Shown one piece after another: positions 23,932 to 32,538 of a stretch of DNA of 37,941 nt. Origin of the DNA: Ruminococcus turbiniformis. Lineage in GTDB: Bacteria; Bacillota; Clostridia; Lachnospirales; Lachnospiraceae. The position numbers and the translations under genes were made by a program. Within the stretch, counting starts at the first letter, position 1; every line of letters begins with the position of its first letter. The notes below the pieces were generated by a model. It was not told where the DNA came from. It saw only the letters and a program-made list of their open reading frames with translations, and did not search any database. The stretch is taken from NCBI RefSeq assembly GCF_020687545.1, contig NZ_JAJEQX010000033.1, forward strand, positions 1 to 37,941. Direction: 5' to 3'.

Positions 23932-24615
23932 ATGCTTACGCTCTATACCGCTGTCGGCAGTCTTCAGTTTGTAAATGTGAACGGGAAACCGGTCCCCCAT
24001 GTGATCAATAATCAGAAGGAATACGGGATGTCCAAAGAGGAGCTTCTTGTGTGGAGCTGCCTGGCCTTCCAGATCCTGACCTATCCGGAACTGGAGCGTC
24101 TGTTTGAAAAAAACTGTGCAGACTCCGGCCAGTCCATCTCCCTGCCGCTGTCCCATTACCTGAACCGTCTGCTCCTGCGGGGGCTTCTGGTAAAAGGGAT
24201 GGGGGTAAGCGCCGTGGATGCCCTGTACCGGCTTTTGGGGACGCTGATCATCACACCCGTTGAGGACCGTTTTCTTCCCCGGCTTGCCAGTGTATTCCTG
24301 CTCTACACCAAAGGGCAGGTGCAGCTAAAGGACATTCCCCGGCTCCTGCGCAAAACAAAATGCACGCCCACGGAGCGGGAAGTCCTGGCTCTTGCCGGGA
24401 AAGCGTCCCTGTCCACAGCAGAGCTGCTGCTCAGCATGGAGCGGGGCATCCTGATCCGCAAGGAAGAGGATATCCTGGAGAAGCTCTACACCTCGCCGGA
24501 AGACACCTGCAGCACACTTACGGATACCGTGCAGATCACTCACGCCCAGTATCCAGTCCTGCAAGCGGTCAGCAACCTGTACCTGAACCAGAAAATCCTA
24601 TTCCAGAAGATTTAA
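23932..24615 (+). CDS. Conserved hypothetical protein of the conjugation operon
   Basis: A 227-residue soluble protein. It begins MLTLYTAVGSLQF, has an early Cys-containing Trp segment (VWSCLAFQILTYPELERLFE) and a largely helical body with many Leu and Arg residues. It resembles a winged-helix-rich regulator in composition, but no motif is definite. AAAGGAGGAAC precedes ATG 23932. I do not recognise the family; its place after the sigma-like gene suggests a regulatory or accessory role in transfer. Confidence 0.65.
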   Translation: MLTLYTAVGSLQFVNVNGKPVPHVINNQKEYGMSKEELLVWSCLAFQILTYPELERLFEKNCADSGQSISLPLSHYLNRLLLRGLLVKGMGVSAVDALYRLLGTLIITPVEDRFLPRLASVFLLYTKGQVQLKDIPRLLRKTKCTPTEREVLALAGKASLSTAELLLSMERGILIRKEEDILEKLYTSPEDTCSTLTDTVQITHAQYPVLQAVSNLYLNQKILFQKI

Positions 24616-24632
24616 TCCGAAAGGAGAAACCT

Positions 24633-25070
24633 ATGCCGAAACCATTATTTACCCGGCTGGCTGCCATCTGTGCAGTCGGCCTTTTCTGTGTCCTGTTTGG
24701 GTGCGTTTATGCCCTGTCTCAGAAGGATACCATCCTGCTGGTCATGAGCCTGCTTCTTGGCGTGTGCTGCATCATACGCTTCCTCCTTTTATACCAGGCT
24801 GTAAAAGCAGAGAACTATCGGGTTCTGGAGGGTATCTGCGTTAAGCGGGAAAAATCGCCCCTCACTCGGAATCAGCAGGTGCTGTTCCGTACCTCGGACG
24901 GAAAAGAATACCGTTTCAGCCTGGAAAAACACACCCGGCTTCTGGCTGGCCACAGCTACCGGCTCTATTTTAAAAAAGAAAACCGTTTGGAAGAAAAAGC
25001 TGGGGATCTGCTGCATACTCCGGCGCTGATCGGTTACGAAGAACTGACGGAAGTATCAGCAGAAGAATAA
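24633..25070 (+). CDS. Small two-helix membrane protein, end of the conjugation operon
   Basis: A 145-residue protein with two N-terminal helices (about residues 9-28 and 36-56) and a cytoplasmic or external beta-rich tail (RVLEGICVKREKSPLT.., QVLFRTSDGKEYRFSLEKHTRLLAGHSYRLYFKKEN). The tail looks like a small barrel or OB-like fold of the kind seen in NfeD-like proteins, but this is only a topological impression. GAAAGGAGAAAC precedes the ATG. It is the last gene before the operon terminator. No function is assigned. Confidence 0.65.
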   Translation: MPKPLFTRLAAICAVGLFCVLFGCVYALSQKDTILLVMSLLLGVCCIIRFLLLYQAVKAENYRVLEGICVKREKSPLTRNQQVLFRTSDGKEYRFSLEKHTRLLAGHSYRLYFKKENRLEEKAGDLLHTPALIGYEELTEVSAEE

Positions 25071-25074
25071 AAAA

Positions 25075-25117
25075 TGTCCTGTACAACTGGAATCAATCAG
25101 GTGTACAGGACACTTTT
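25075..25117 (+). terminator. Rho-independent terminator of the conjugation operon
   Basis: TGTCCTGTACA (25075-25085) and TGTACAGGACA (25102-25112) form a perfect 11-bp stem with a 16-nt loop, followed by CTTTTT. It lies just after the last operon gene and before the convergent XRE-membrane gene. Confidence 0.85.
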
Positions 25118-25129
25118 TAGCGATGAAAG

Positions 25130-25645
25130 TTATCTGTTTTTATAGGTGAAGATAATCCCAATGATAGAGCCAATAAGAGCGAATGGCGCCAGTCTTACAA
25201 ACAAAAATTCAACGCCATGCAGGATGGTCCCTGCAACTGCAAGCTCCGGATCATTGTAATCCCAATTCAAATATTCGCTCTGCATAGCTGCAAAAGCAAC
25301 AAATACGACTATAATAACCGCACACAACGCAAAAAGCAGATAGCGGATTGTCTGAATCCTCATCTTACTTCTTTTAGCAAATTGGAGGTTAATTTTTTCC
25401 AGTTTTTCAGAAATACTTTTGAGATCCAACTCATTCACACATGGCTCCTGTACGGTTTCTCCTAACAGTATACTTACTGAAGTATCCAGTTCGTCTGCTA
25501 ACGAAATGAGCATATTTGAGTCAGGAACCGATAGACCTTTTTCCCATTTCGATACCGTCTGCCTTACTACATTCAGTTTTACGGCAAGTTCTTCTTGCGA
25601 TAATCCTTTTGCCTTTCGGAGATTTTTAATATTTTCATTCAGCAT
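25130..25645 (-). CDS. XRE-family regulator with membrane segments
   Basis: A 171-residue protein. Residues 1-60 are an HTH_3 domain (LNENIKNLRKAKGLSQEELAVKL, VVRQTVSKWEKGLSVPDSNMLISLADEL); a linker and two or three hydrophobic helices follow (about 98-122, 145-170). The HTH is therefore tethered to the membrane, a common Firmicutes arrangement in which DNA binding may respond to envelope state. ATG 25645 follows AAGGAGG. A 10-bp inverted repeat at 25714-25746 upstream is a candidate operator. It is convergent with the conjugation operon. The XRE-membrane protein at 36540-36938 has the same design. Confidence 0.82.
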   Translation of the reverse strand: MLNENIKNLRKAKGLSQEELAVKLNVVRQTVSKWEKGLSVPDSNMLISLADELDTSVSILLGETVQEPCVNELDLKSISEKLEKINLQFAKRSKMRIQTIRYLLFALCAVIIVVFVAFAAMQSEYLNWDYNDPELAVAGTILHGVEFLFVRLAPFALIGSIIGIIFTYKNR

Positions 25646-25713
25646 AACCTGTGCCTCCTTTGTTTTGATACAACTATTAAATATCAAAAGCACCGTTGCC
25701 ACAAGCAACACAA

Positions 25714-25746
25714 ATTAACATTTCCATTATTACTACAAATGTTAAT
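25714..25746. promoter_or_regulatory. Inverted repeat, possible operator of the XRE-membrane regulator
   Basis: ATTAACATTT (25714-25723) and AAATGTTAAT (25737-25746) are perfectly complementary arms separated by 13 bp, in the space between the divergent XRE-membrane gene and the toxin-antitoxin genes. A role for the XRE protein is inferred from position. Confidence 0.5.
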
Positions 25747-25829
25747 CTATTGATACCTCAAATATACCAAATAAGTATTCTTCCTGCTACACTTTAATAT
25801 AAAGGAATCGCAGTCAACGAATAAGTTTC

Positions 25830-25858
25830 TTGCTTTTGCGATAAAATTATGATAAAAT
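25830..25858 (+). promoter_or_regulatory. Promoter of the toxin-antitoxin genes
   Basis: TTGCTT (25830-25835), a 17-bp spacer and TAAAAT (25853-25858) lie 24 bp before the antitoxin start codon, which has its own AAGGAGG site. Confidence 0.55.
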
Positions 25859-25881
25859 AACGCCATAAAGGAGGCGATACT

Positions 25882-26154
25882 ATGCTGAATATTCGTCCTG
25901 TTTCAGATCTGCGCAATCGCTTTTCTGAAGTTGAAGAGGATGTCTTATCCAAAGGTGAACCGGTTTTTCTTACCAAAAACGGTTACGGTTCTATGGTTCT
26001 GCTCAGTCTGGAGCAATACGAAGAACTGACAAATGATGTGGAGCTGGCGCTGGATGAAGCGGACCGCGCCGCTGACCTCTCTGACACACGCTATTCTGCC
26101 GACGAGGTTTTTGGTCGGGTGAGGAGGCGCATCCGTGAACGAAAAGCATTATGA
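25882..26154 (+). CDS. Phd/YefM-family antitoxin
   Basis: A 90-residue protein starting MLNIRPVSDLRNRFSEVEE, with TKNGYGSMVLLSLEQYEEL, the standard Phd/YefM DNA-binding fold (residues 1-55) and an acidic to basic C-terminal tail that would wrap the toxin. It probably represses its own promoter and neutralises the toxin encoded next. The start follows AAAGGAGGCGATACT. It overlaps the toxin gene by 20 bp. Confidence 0.92.
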   Translation: MLNIRPVSDLRNRFSEVEEDVLSKGEPVFLTKNGYGSMVLLSLEQYEELTNDVELALDEADRAADLSDTRYSADEVFGRVRRRIRERKAL

Positions 26155-26449
26155 CCTGCGGTTTCTCCCTCTATTTGAAGATGACCTCAATGAAATCGTA
26201 GACTACATTACCTATCGGCTGAGAAATCCCGCTGCAGCAGAACGACTGGTGGACGATGTGGAAACAGCCATTTTAGAAAGGCTTCCCTGTGCAGAATCCT
26301 TCGAGCCTTTTCACTCGGCACGAGAACGTCAATATCCATATTATCGTATCCAGGTGCGGAACTTCACCGTTTTCTATGTGGTGATTGGAAACATTATGGA
26401 AGTACGACGGATCTTGTATAACCGCCGGAATTGGAAAGAACAACTTTAA
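26135..26449 (+). CDS. ParE/RelE-family toxin
   Basis: A 104-residue basic protein starting with GTG at 26135, preceded by GAGGAGG. The RelE/ParE fold is clear: YDLRFLPLFEDDLNEIVDYITYRL, AAERLVDDVETAILERL, and the beta-strand end YRIQVRNFTVFYVVIGNIMEVRRILYNRRNW. Whether it cuts ribosome-bound mRNA (RelE) or poisons gyrase (ParE) cannot be told from sequence alone. It is coexpressed with the antitoxin. It probably stabilises the surrounding accessory DNA. Confidence 0.9.
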   Translation: MNEKHYDLRFLPLFEDDLNEIVDYITYRLRNPAAAERLVDDVETAILERLPCAESFEPFHSARERQYPYYRIQVRNFTVFYVVIGNIMEVRRILYNRRNWKEQL

Positions 26450-26453
26450 GATC

Positions 26454-26496
26454 AGTACCCCGATCTTCTCATTCCATGAGACAGACCGGGGTACTT
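26454..26496. terminator. Bidirectional terminator between convergent operons
   Basis: AGTACCCCG and CGGGGTACT arms, plus inner TCTCAT/ATGAGA arms, form a long hairpin between the toxin gene (plus) and the winged-helix gene (minus). T-runs are weak on both sides (CTTGGCTTT, CTGATCTTAAA), but position and stem length support a shared terminator. Confidence 0.6.
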
Positions 26497-26523
26497 GGCT
26501 TTACAGTCTCCTTTTTCAGGGAC

Positions 26524-26934
26524 TCACTCCCCTGGGATATCCACAAACTTGTATCCAACTCCCCACACGGTCTGGATATATTCTTTTGTTGTTACCTTTC
26601 GCAGTTTCTGGCGGATATTCCTGATGATACAGAATACCGCACTGTTTACATCCACCGGCTCCTCCTTCCAGACTGCCCGATAGATCTGCTCTTTCGTGAA
26701 AACTCTTCCTGGCTGACTGGCAAGGTACGCCAGGGTGTGAAATTCGTAATTCTCTGTCAGAGAAATTCCTTGCCCCTGATAAGATGCCTGGTGGCGGAAT
26801 GAGTCAATACAGAGTCCGGAATACTCAAGAACTGGATCTGCCTCCGGCAATGCCTGACCTCCATCCAGTCTTGCCAGGATCTGTTCCTTCACCAGACCGG
26901 AACTTTCTGTCGTGCGAAGTACCAGCTCAATCAT
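26524..26934 (-). CDS. Winged-helix regulator lacking the receiver domain
   Basis: A 136-residue protein. Residues 40-136 are an OmpR-type winged helix (LTENYEFHTLAYLASQPGRVFTKEQIYRAVWKEE, VNSAVFCIIRNIRQKLRK, WGVGYKFV). The first about 30 residues (ELVLRTTESSGLVKEQILARLDGG) resemble the end of a receiver or its linker; no phospho-acceptor Asp is present. It is the last gene of the three-permease operon and overlaps the kinase-like gene by 8 nt. It may bind the tandem repeat at 32560-32579 and regulate the operon directly. Either it is a deliberately receiver-less regulator or a truncated remnant; the good coupling favours function. Confidence 0.8.
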   Translation of the reverse strand: MIELVLRTTESSGLVKEQILARLDGGQALPEADPVLEYSGLCIDSFRHQASYQGQGISLTENYEFHTLAYLASQPGRVFTKEQIYRAVWKEEPVDVNSAVFCIIRNIRQKLRKVTTKEYIQTVWGVGYKFVDIPGE

Positions 26935-27451
26935 ACCTGTTTCGTACCGCCTTCCCCGCCGTCTGAAATGTTACGGATATCAGCTCCTTTTTCCCGCTTC
27001 TGGAAATCTTCACGTCATATCCCACAGATTGCAGATACTGAAGCGCCAGCCACCTGCTTGTTCCCAGCCTTTCACTGTCTGCCTTTCTTTCCGTTTCTCC
27101 TGTACCGCCTGTTGCTGTGAAGGACAGTGTTTGGTCTTTTCCTGAGAAAAGGACCTGTACCGGATGTATCTCGCATACCAATACATAGAAAAGCGCACAG
27201 ACGGCTGCCTGTACCTGGCAGGTACACAAAATCTCTTTATCCTCTGCGATTTCCCGAAAATCCATTTTTACGGGAATCTTTTCTTTGCGAAGCTCCGTTT
27301 CCATTTCCTCAAAGATCTCTAGGCACATCAACAGGAGATTCTTATGCTGCGTCTCTGTTTTCCACTGGGAAAAAGGTGTCTTATTTAATGTAAGCCAGTT
27401 TTCGATCAGATAACTTTTCTCTACTTTCCTGTCATCTTTCTCAGTCTTCAT
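26927..27451 (-). CDS. Degenerate histidine-kinase-like ATPase-domain protein
   Basis: A 174-residue soluble protein. The N-terminal helical part (SYLIENWLTLNKTPFSQW) lacks a phosphorylatable H-box. The C-terminal half has the order of a HATPase_c fold: the helix QVQAAVCALFYVLVCEIHP where the N-box Asn would be, strands VQVLFSGKDQTLSFTATGG, and LGTSRWLALQYLQSVGYDVKISRSG in place of the G2/last helix. The N-box Asn and DxGxG are missing, so ATP binding is doubtful. It has no membrane segment. It may act as a protein partner of the receiver-less regulator at 26524. Assignment is by eye and low in certainty; the gene is real (strong GGAGGAGGGG site at 27451). Confidence 0.5.
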   Translation of the reverse strand: MKTEKDDRKVEKSYLIENWLTLNKTPFSQWKTETQHKNLLLMCLEIFEEMETELRKEKIPVKMDFREIAEDKEILCTCQVQAAVCALFYVLVCEIHPVQVLFSGKDQTLSFTATGGTGETERKADSERLGTSRWLALQYLQSVGYDVKISRSGKKELISVTFQTAGKAVRNRYD

Positions 27452-27480
27452 TGTTTATCCCCTCCTCCTGCCTGCATGGA

Positions 27481-27894
27481 TCATTCCGGCTCCCTTTCTT
27501 TAAATCCCCATTCCTCAAAATCAGTATCTTCCGTTTCCTGCCTGGAGCCGTCTACTTCTTCAGACACAGCCTCTATTGGCCCGTTAAGCATGGGAGACGA
27601 TGCTTCCAGCTGTAAATCCAGCTTTTGCGCAGCAACTCTCGGAAGCATATATCCGCAAAAGATCAGGATTGCTGAAAGCGCAAAATACTGCACACAACTG
27701 GATAAATAAAGATTCACGATTGCCAGTTCATTTCCGGCTACGGGAACGCCCTGCTCCAACTGCAGAGAAATATTCTTGTGGCAGGCAGCCAATGCCGTTA
27801 CCGCTGTAACTAGCAGGATCAGTGCGAGGATGTAAAACACTGCAGAAAGCATTTTTCCCTTATGGATGGATCCAGGGGATGAAATCCGTCTCAT
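27481..27894 (-). CDS. Small two-helix membrane protein of the FtsX operon
   Basis: A 137-residue protein with two helices (about residues 16-38 and 68-88) and a C-terminal acidic tail ([26 protein letters not shown]). Its ATG (27894) overlaps the ATPase stop as TAATG, so it is translated after termination of the ATPase. It is probably an accessory subunit of the transporter or a link to the downstream kinase-like protein. No family is recognised. Confidence 0.72.
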   Translation of the reverse strand: MRRISSPGSIHKGKMLSAVFYILALILLVTAVTALAACHKNISLQLEQGVPVAGNELAIVNLYLSSCVQYFALSAILIFCGYMLPRVAAQKLDLQLEASSPMLNGPIEAVSEEVDGSRQETEDTDFEEWGFKEREPE

Positions 27895-28571
27895 TACCTT
27901 CCCCTCCTTCCATTCCGTGCCTTCGGTGTGTCCGATATCCGGTCCAGAACCTGGAGTTCTCCCCGTTTCAGCCTGCATATCACATCTGCCTGCTTCGCCA
28001 GCTCATTCGAGTGTGTAACTACGACCACACACTTATTCATCTTGTGGGCGCTTTCTTTGAGGATCTCCGTAATATCCCGTGCCGTATCCTCATCCAGATT
28101 TCCGGTAGGCTCATCGGCAAGAATGACCGGCGCCTCACTGGCCAGAGCCCGTGCGATAGCCACACGCTGCTGCTGTCCACCGGAGAGTTTCAATACGTTG
28201 CGCTTTGCCTCTTCTTTTGTCAGCCCCAGCCGCTCCAGGATGGGAAGCGGCGGCAGCTTGGAGGTGAGGGCTACATTTTCCTTTGGATTCAGATAGTCGA
28301 TCAGGTTGTATGCCTGAAAAATGAAAGACACATGATTCTTCCGGTGGTCGGAAAGCCCTGTCTTCGCAATATCCTGGTCCTCGAATAAGATCTGCCCGCT
28401 GGTCGGGCTATCCAGGCCGCCGATCAGGGACAAAAGCGTAGTCTTCCCACAGCCGGACGGACCAAGGATTGCATAGAGCTTTCCCTGCTCCATCTGGACA
28501 TTTATACCACGCAATACTTTTCTTCGGTTGTCATAGGTATAACCTACGTTTTTTACTTCCATGATGCTCAT
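27894..28571 (-). CDS. ABC transporter ATP-binding protein (MacB/LolD type)
   Basis: A 225-residue ATPase: Walker [10 protein letters not shown] (about residues 37-45), signature [15 protein letters not shown], Walker [13 protein letters not shown] and [10 protein letters not shown]. Size and sequence match the FtsX-partner ATPases. It is the only ATPase of an operon with three FtsX permeases, so it presumably pairs with all of them or with different pairs. GAGGTAAACAGT precedes the ATG. A long basic C-terminal tail ([14 protein letters not shown]) is unusual. Confidence 0.93.
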   Translation of the reverse strand: MSIMEVKNVGYTYDNRRKVLRGINVQMEQGKLYAILGPSGCGKTTLLSLIGGLDSPTSGQILFEDQDIAKTGLSDHRKNHVSFIFQAYNLIDYLNPKENVALTSKLPPLPILERLGLTKEEAKRNVLKLSGGQQQRVAIARALASEAPVILADEPTGNLDEDTARDITEILKESAHKMNKCVVVVTHSNELAKQADVICRLKRGELQVLDRISDTPKARNGRRGR

Positions 28572-28600
28572 ACTGTTTACCTCGTTTCATTTCTATTTCT

Positions 28601-29854
28601 TTACTCCATCTGTGACAAAATAGCCTTCGGTTTCATCCGCATGACCGGGATACACGACACCAGTACCGCTATGATAAGCAAGCCCGCTCCGGAAGCTGTG
28701 ACCAGAACAAAATGATGGGGCGTAACAATGACGTTCTCAGCCGCCTTTCCAAACAGTGTGCCTAGAGTCCCCGCCATTTCCCGGCTTGCCAGATATGCCA
28801 GTGGAAATGCTGCTATAGCAACCAGGCAAATCTCCAGCATTTGCTGCAATAGGACTGCGTACTTTTCAATCCCCACTGCCAGCAGGATCCCGATTTCCCG
28901 TTTTCGGCTTCGGATAGACATGGAAAGGATTAGGATGATCAGTACCATGCTTACCACGGTAATCATTACAATCAGTGTTGTAACCAAAGTGCTGGTATCC
29001 GAGAGAGAGCTGGAAATACGCTCATATACTTCGTTGTTTACCGTGATGTAGTAGGAGTTCCAGTCGATGGAGGTGTTGTTCTGGACTTCCTGAACAATGC
29101 TCTCCAGCTTCGCCGCGTCAGAAACGAAGAAATCTACGGAAGTAATCCCATTCCCTTCGCTTGCCGTATAGGGCGCAGAGATAGCGGACATGGTATCCAT
29201 ATCTACAAAGACATATTCCTCATAATCATAAAAGGTCGAGGGCCTTGCCATCGTTGCCTGTTCGTCATTATCATCCGCAATGACCTCAAACAAGCCCGCA
29301 ATCTGGCACTCAACCAGCGGATCATCCGGATTTCCATTTTTCACTTCCAGGGTATCACCAATAGACAGTCCATATTTCTCAGCCAAGCCTTCGTACAAAA
29401 TAATTCCACTATTCCCCTCCGTTACATGTCGGCCTTCTGTTAAACGCAAGGCTCCACTAAGAAACAGTGGAGAATACTCCGAATCGAAACAACCTGTTGC
29501 ATAAAAAAGGTCTGCTACACCTTCTCGTTCATCCGTCCCTTTCATCAAAGTATCCTGATGATAGATATTCGCAATCGTATATTGAGAAGTGTTATAGGAT
29601 TCTACGCCATCAATAGCGGCGATCTCCTCAATCATCCCATCTGTGACAGGCTGCAGGGTATAGCCGTTGTTGGCATTGACAGTAAAACTGGCACCTGTCA
29701 CGCCTCGCAGCTCCTCCGACTGCTCCTCTTGTGCATCTGCAATCGCCAGCCCCGACAACACTAGAGTCGTAATAAAGAGAAGCAGGCAGAAAAGCAGCAG
29801 CGTCTTTTTCCATTTTCGTACGGTATGTAAAACCGCCCGTATTCCTAAATTCAT
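28601..29854 (-). CDS. FtsX-family ABC permease, paralog A
   Basis: A 417-residue permease: helix 1 (about residues 17-38, LLLFCLLLFITTLVLSGLAIA), a large external domain (about 40-280), then three C-terminal helices (VTTLIVMITVVSMVLIILILS, the MLEICLVAIAAFPLAYLAS region, and VLVTASGAGLLIIAVLVSCI) ending ..ILSQME. SRKREIGILLAVGIEK is the FtsX coupling motif. It is very similar to paralog B next door (identical start pattern MNLG(I/L)RA, same C-terminal ILSQME, same leader), so it arose by recent duplication. Each is half of a typical FtsX dimer, suggesting heterodimers. The AAAGGAGG site overlaps the end of the upstream gene. Confidence 0.9.
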   Translation of the reverse strand: MNLGIRAVLHTVRKWKKTLLLFCLLLFITTLVLSGLAIADAQEEQSEELRGVTGASFTVNANNGYTLQPVTDGMIEEIAAIDGVESYNTSQYTIANIYHQDTLMKGTDEREGVADLFYATGCFDSEYSPLFLSGALRLTEGRHVTEGNSGIILYEGLAEKYGLSIGDTLEVKNGNPDDPLVECQIAGLFEVIADDNDEQATMARPSTFYDYEEYVFVDMDTMSAISAPYTASEGNGITSVDFFVSDAAKLESIVQEVQNNTSIDWNSYYITVNNEVYERISSSLSDTSTLVTTLIVMITVVSMVLIILILSMSIRSRKREIGILLAVGIEKYAVLLQQMLEICLVAIAAFPLAYLASREMAGTLGTLFGKAAENVIVTPHHFVLVTASGAGLLIIAVLVSCIPVMRMKPKAILSQME

Positions 29855-29870
29855 ATCGCCTGCGCCTCCT

Positions 29871-31133
29871 TTACTCCATCTGTGACAAAATCTGCTTGGG
29901 CTTCAACCGCATGGTGGAGATACTGGACACCAACACCGCCGCCACCAGCAGGACGCCGCCCACGATAGCCACCAGCATGAAATGCTCCGGCGTGACGATG
30001 ACATTCTCAGCCGCCTTGCCGAACAGCGTCCCCAGGGTGCCAGCCACTTGCTTGCTCGATAGATACGCCAGCGGGAAGGCCACCACCGCAATCAGCAGGG
30101 TTTCCAGCACATATTGGAGAATCACCGCAGGCTTGGCAATACCCACTGCCAGCAAAATCCCGGTTTCCCGTTTTCGGCTGCGGATGGACATGGAGAGAAT
30201 CAGGATAATCAGAACCATGCTCACAGCGGTAATGACAATAATGAGAGTGGTGATCAGAGTCCCGGTGTCGGAAAGGGCGCTGGAAATATTCTGATACACC
30301 TCATCATTGGCGGTAATTTTGTAATTGTTCCAGTTGATAGAGGAAATGCTCTGCACTTCCCGAATCACATTCTCTAATTGGGCGGCGTCCGTGACATAGT
30401 AGTAGGCTTCGGAAATGCCCTCGCCATCTTCGCCCCAGCCCTTAATCAAGCCCTCGGCTGCGTCCATGCTGCAAAAAACATAGCTGGAATAGGCGTAATA
30501 GGACGAATCATCATACATATTCACTTGGTCGCCCTTATCTGCCACCACATCGAAGATACCTACGATCTCCATATCCACTGCCGGGGTGTTATTCTCCGGG
30601 TAGTAAATCCCGGTCACGGTATCTCCCAGCTTTAGATCGTTCCACTCAGCCACTTCCCGGCTGATAATAATGCTATTGGTCATATCATCGATGATGTGGG
30701 TGCCTTCCACCAGTTCAAACCGGCCTGACAGGAACAGTTCATGGTATTGGGAATTGTAGGAGCCGTAGTTGTAGAAGCTGTAATTCTCATGGGCCAGTTC
30801 CTCGCCCTTATCATTGAAAATATCAGGCAAGGTAATCAGGGTAGCGTCATACCCTTCAATGCCATCCACTGCGGCAATCTGCTGGATCATGTCCTCGGAC
30901 ATAAATTCCTGTGTACTGTAATTGCCGTTCCAGCCGCCCGTAGAGATGTCACGCTCCACGGTAAAGCTGGCTCCGGTGGTTCCCCGGACTTCCTCGGCCT
31001 GTTCCTCCTGAGCGTCGGCAATCGCCAGCCCGGACAGCACCAGAGTAGTAATGGCCAGAAGCAGGAAGAACACCAGCAAGGTCTTTTTCCATTTCCGCAC
31101 GGTATATAAAATTGCCCGTAGTCCTAAATTCAT
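29871..31133 (-). CDS. FtsX-family ABC permease, paralog B
   Basis: A 420-residue permease of the same layout as paralog A: helix 1, a divergent external domain (about residues 40-290) and three C-terminal helices ending ..ILSQME. N-terminal and C-terminal regions match paralog A closely while the ectodomain has diverged, so the pair probably recognises different ligands or faces of one ligand. Its wobble positions look more GC-rich than those of A, which may reflect separate histories or gene conversion. It is translated 16 nt before the A gene and 15 nt after C. The duplicated leader (AAGGAGGTGCAGGCGAT) argues that the gene plus leader was the duplicated unit. Confidence 0.9.
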   Translation of the reverse strand: MNLGLRAILYTVRKWKKTLLVFFLLLAITTLVLSGLAIADAQEEQAEEVRGTTGASFTVERDISTGGWNGNYSTQEFMSEDMIQQIAAVDGIEGYDATLITLPDIFNDKGEELAHENYSFYNYGSYNSQYHELFLSGRFELVEGTHIIDDMTNSIIISREVAEWNDLKLGDTVTGIYYPENNTPAVDMEIVGIFDVVADKGDQVNMYDDSSYYAYSSYVFCSMDAAEGLIKGWGEDGEGISEAYYYVTDAAQLENVIREVQSISSINWNNYKITANDEVYQNISSALSDTGTLITTLIIVITAVSMVLIILILSMSIRSRKRETGILLAVGIAKPAVILQYVLETLLIAVVAFPLAYLSSKQVAGTLGTLFGKAAENVIVTPEHFMLVAIVGGVLLVAAVLVSSISTMRLKPKQILSQME

Positions 31134-31148
31134 ATCGCCTGCACCTCC

Positions 31149-32486
31149 TTAACTCATCTGCGACAAGATACTCTTGGGTTTCATCTTCATAATGGGGTAG
31201 GCCGCCAGTGCAGTAGAGGCCACACAAAGCGCCATGCCAAAAGCCCACACCATAGCGTAATCTTCTCCTGAAACAGCCACCTCAATCTCGGCAAGGTTCA
31301 AATCCTCGGCGGGTTCTTCCGCAGTTTCATGTTCCCCTGTCAGATCCACCGTTTCATAGGTTTCGCTTGTTACCTGTGAGAGCAGGCTGCTCCCGATCTG
31401 GTGGGAAATGACGGTGCTGGTGCCAAAAGAGATTACAAGGGCGATAACCGCCACAAGAACCACCTCCAGCAGATACTGCAACAAAACCGAGCCTTTTGAG
31501 ATTCCCATCGCCAGATAGATACCGGTTTCATGGATGCGTCCCCTCAGCCGCAGCGTCAGGAACAGTGCCAGCACCAGGAAGCAGATCACAGATACCACCG
31601 CAATGGCGATAAACACGATATTCTGCAGGCCTTCCAGGGACTCCTTTGCGTTCTGGTAGTCGTTGTCATAGCGTGTGAGCGTACAGTCCTCCCATGCTAC
31701 ACCCGGAATATCCTTTACCTCATCCATGATTCGTTCAAGCTCATCCGGATTATCCACATAAAAATCCCCATACTGTACACTTGCTCCGTCTTCTGTTCCA
31801 TAGAGCAGGCTGGCGGCTGTGGACAGGTCTGTAAATACAATATTGTCGTAGAGATCATAGGACGGTGCAATGCCGATAGAGTCCTGTTCTTTGGTATTGG
31901 TAAAGATCCCGGCCACCGTTACCGGAATGGTACGATTCTTCCCCTCCACATCCTTCAGCAGCATCGTATCCCCTATACTCAGCCCGTTTCTCTGTGCAAA
32001 TTTCTCATGGATCAGCACCTGGTTTCCGCCTTCCGTAGTAATCGGTTCGCCCTGTGTCAGTTCAAACCCGCCTTCCGTAAAGTAGCTGTCATCCTGGGAG
32101 TTTGAATTTGCCACAATCTTTCCGGCGTGTTCATAGCCTTCCGGTATCTGGGCGGCCTCTTCCGTGTTGATTTCAAGAGGATTCCCCTGTGCATCACAAT
32201 ATTCAGCGTAGGAGTAAGAACGGAGCGTGTATCTGCCGCTCAGTCCGTCAATCCCCAGGATCTGCTCCCGTACCTCCTCTGTGATTCCGCCCTCCAGCTG
32301 TTTTCCATTGATTGTGAAGTATCCCAGAAGAGCCTTTTTGATGTTGGCATTAGCCGTTTCTGTGGCAGACTGGATGGAAAAGCAGGTCAGCATCAGCGTT
32401 GCCATGACCAGAAGGAACGCAAGCAGCGTAAAAGTCTTTCCTTTCTTCCGTATGGAATAGAGAAAAGCCCGTTTACACAAATTCAT
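31149..32486 (-). CDS. FtsX-family ABC permease, divergent paralog C
   Basis: A 445-residue permease and the first gene of the operon. It has helix 1 (about residues 18-38), an external domain (40-285), the coupling segment GRIHETGIYLAMGISK and three C-terminal helices, with an extra acidic insert (TGEHETAEEPAEDLN) before the last one and the ending ..ILSQMS. It is clearly the most diverged of the three and probably the older partner. The ATG follows GAGGTGAAAGAAAA. The promoter and an 11-bp tandem repeat lie about 50-95 bp upstream. Confidence 0.9.
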   Translation of the reverse strand: MNLCKRAFLYSIRKKGKTFTLLAFLLVMATLMLTCFSIQSATETANANIKKALLGYFTINGKQLEGGITEEVREQILGIDGLSGRYTLRSYSYAEYCDAQGNPLEINTEEAAQIPEGYEHAGKIVANSNSQDDSYFTEGGFELTQGEPITTEGGNQVLIHEKFAQRNGLSIGDTMLLKDVEGKNRTIPVTVAGIFTNTKEQDSIGIAPSYDLYDNIVFTDLSTAASLLYGTEDGASVQYGDFYVDNPDELERIMDEVKDIPGVAWEDCTLTRYDNDYQNAKESLEGLQNIVFIAIAVVSVICFLVLALFLTLRLRGRIHETGIYLAMGISKGSVLLQYLLEVVLVAVIALVISFGTSTVISHQIGSSLLSQVTSETYETVDLTGEHETAEEPAEDLNLAEIEVAVSGEDYAMVWAFGMALCVASTALAAYPIMKMKPKSILSQMS

Positions 32487-32538
32487 TTTTCTTTCACCTC
32501 ATTTCTTATGTTGTTCTGTTGTCCATGTGTAAGTGAAC

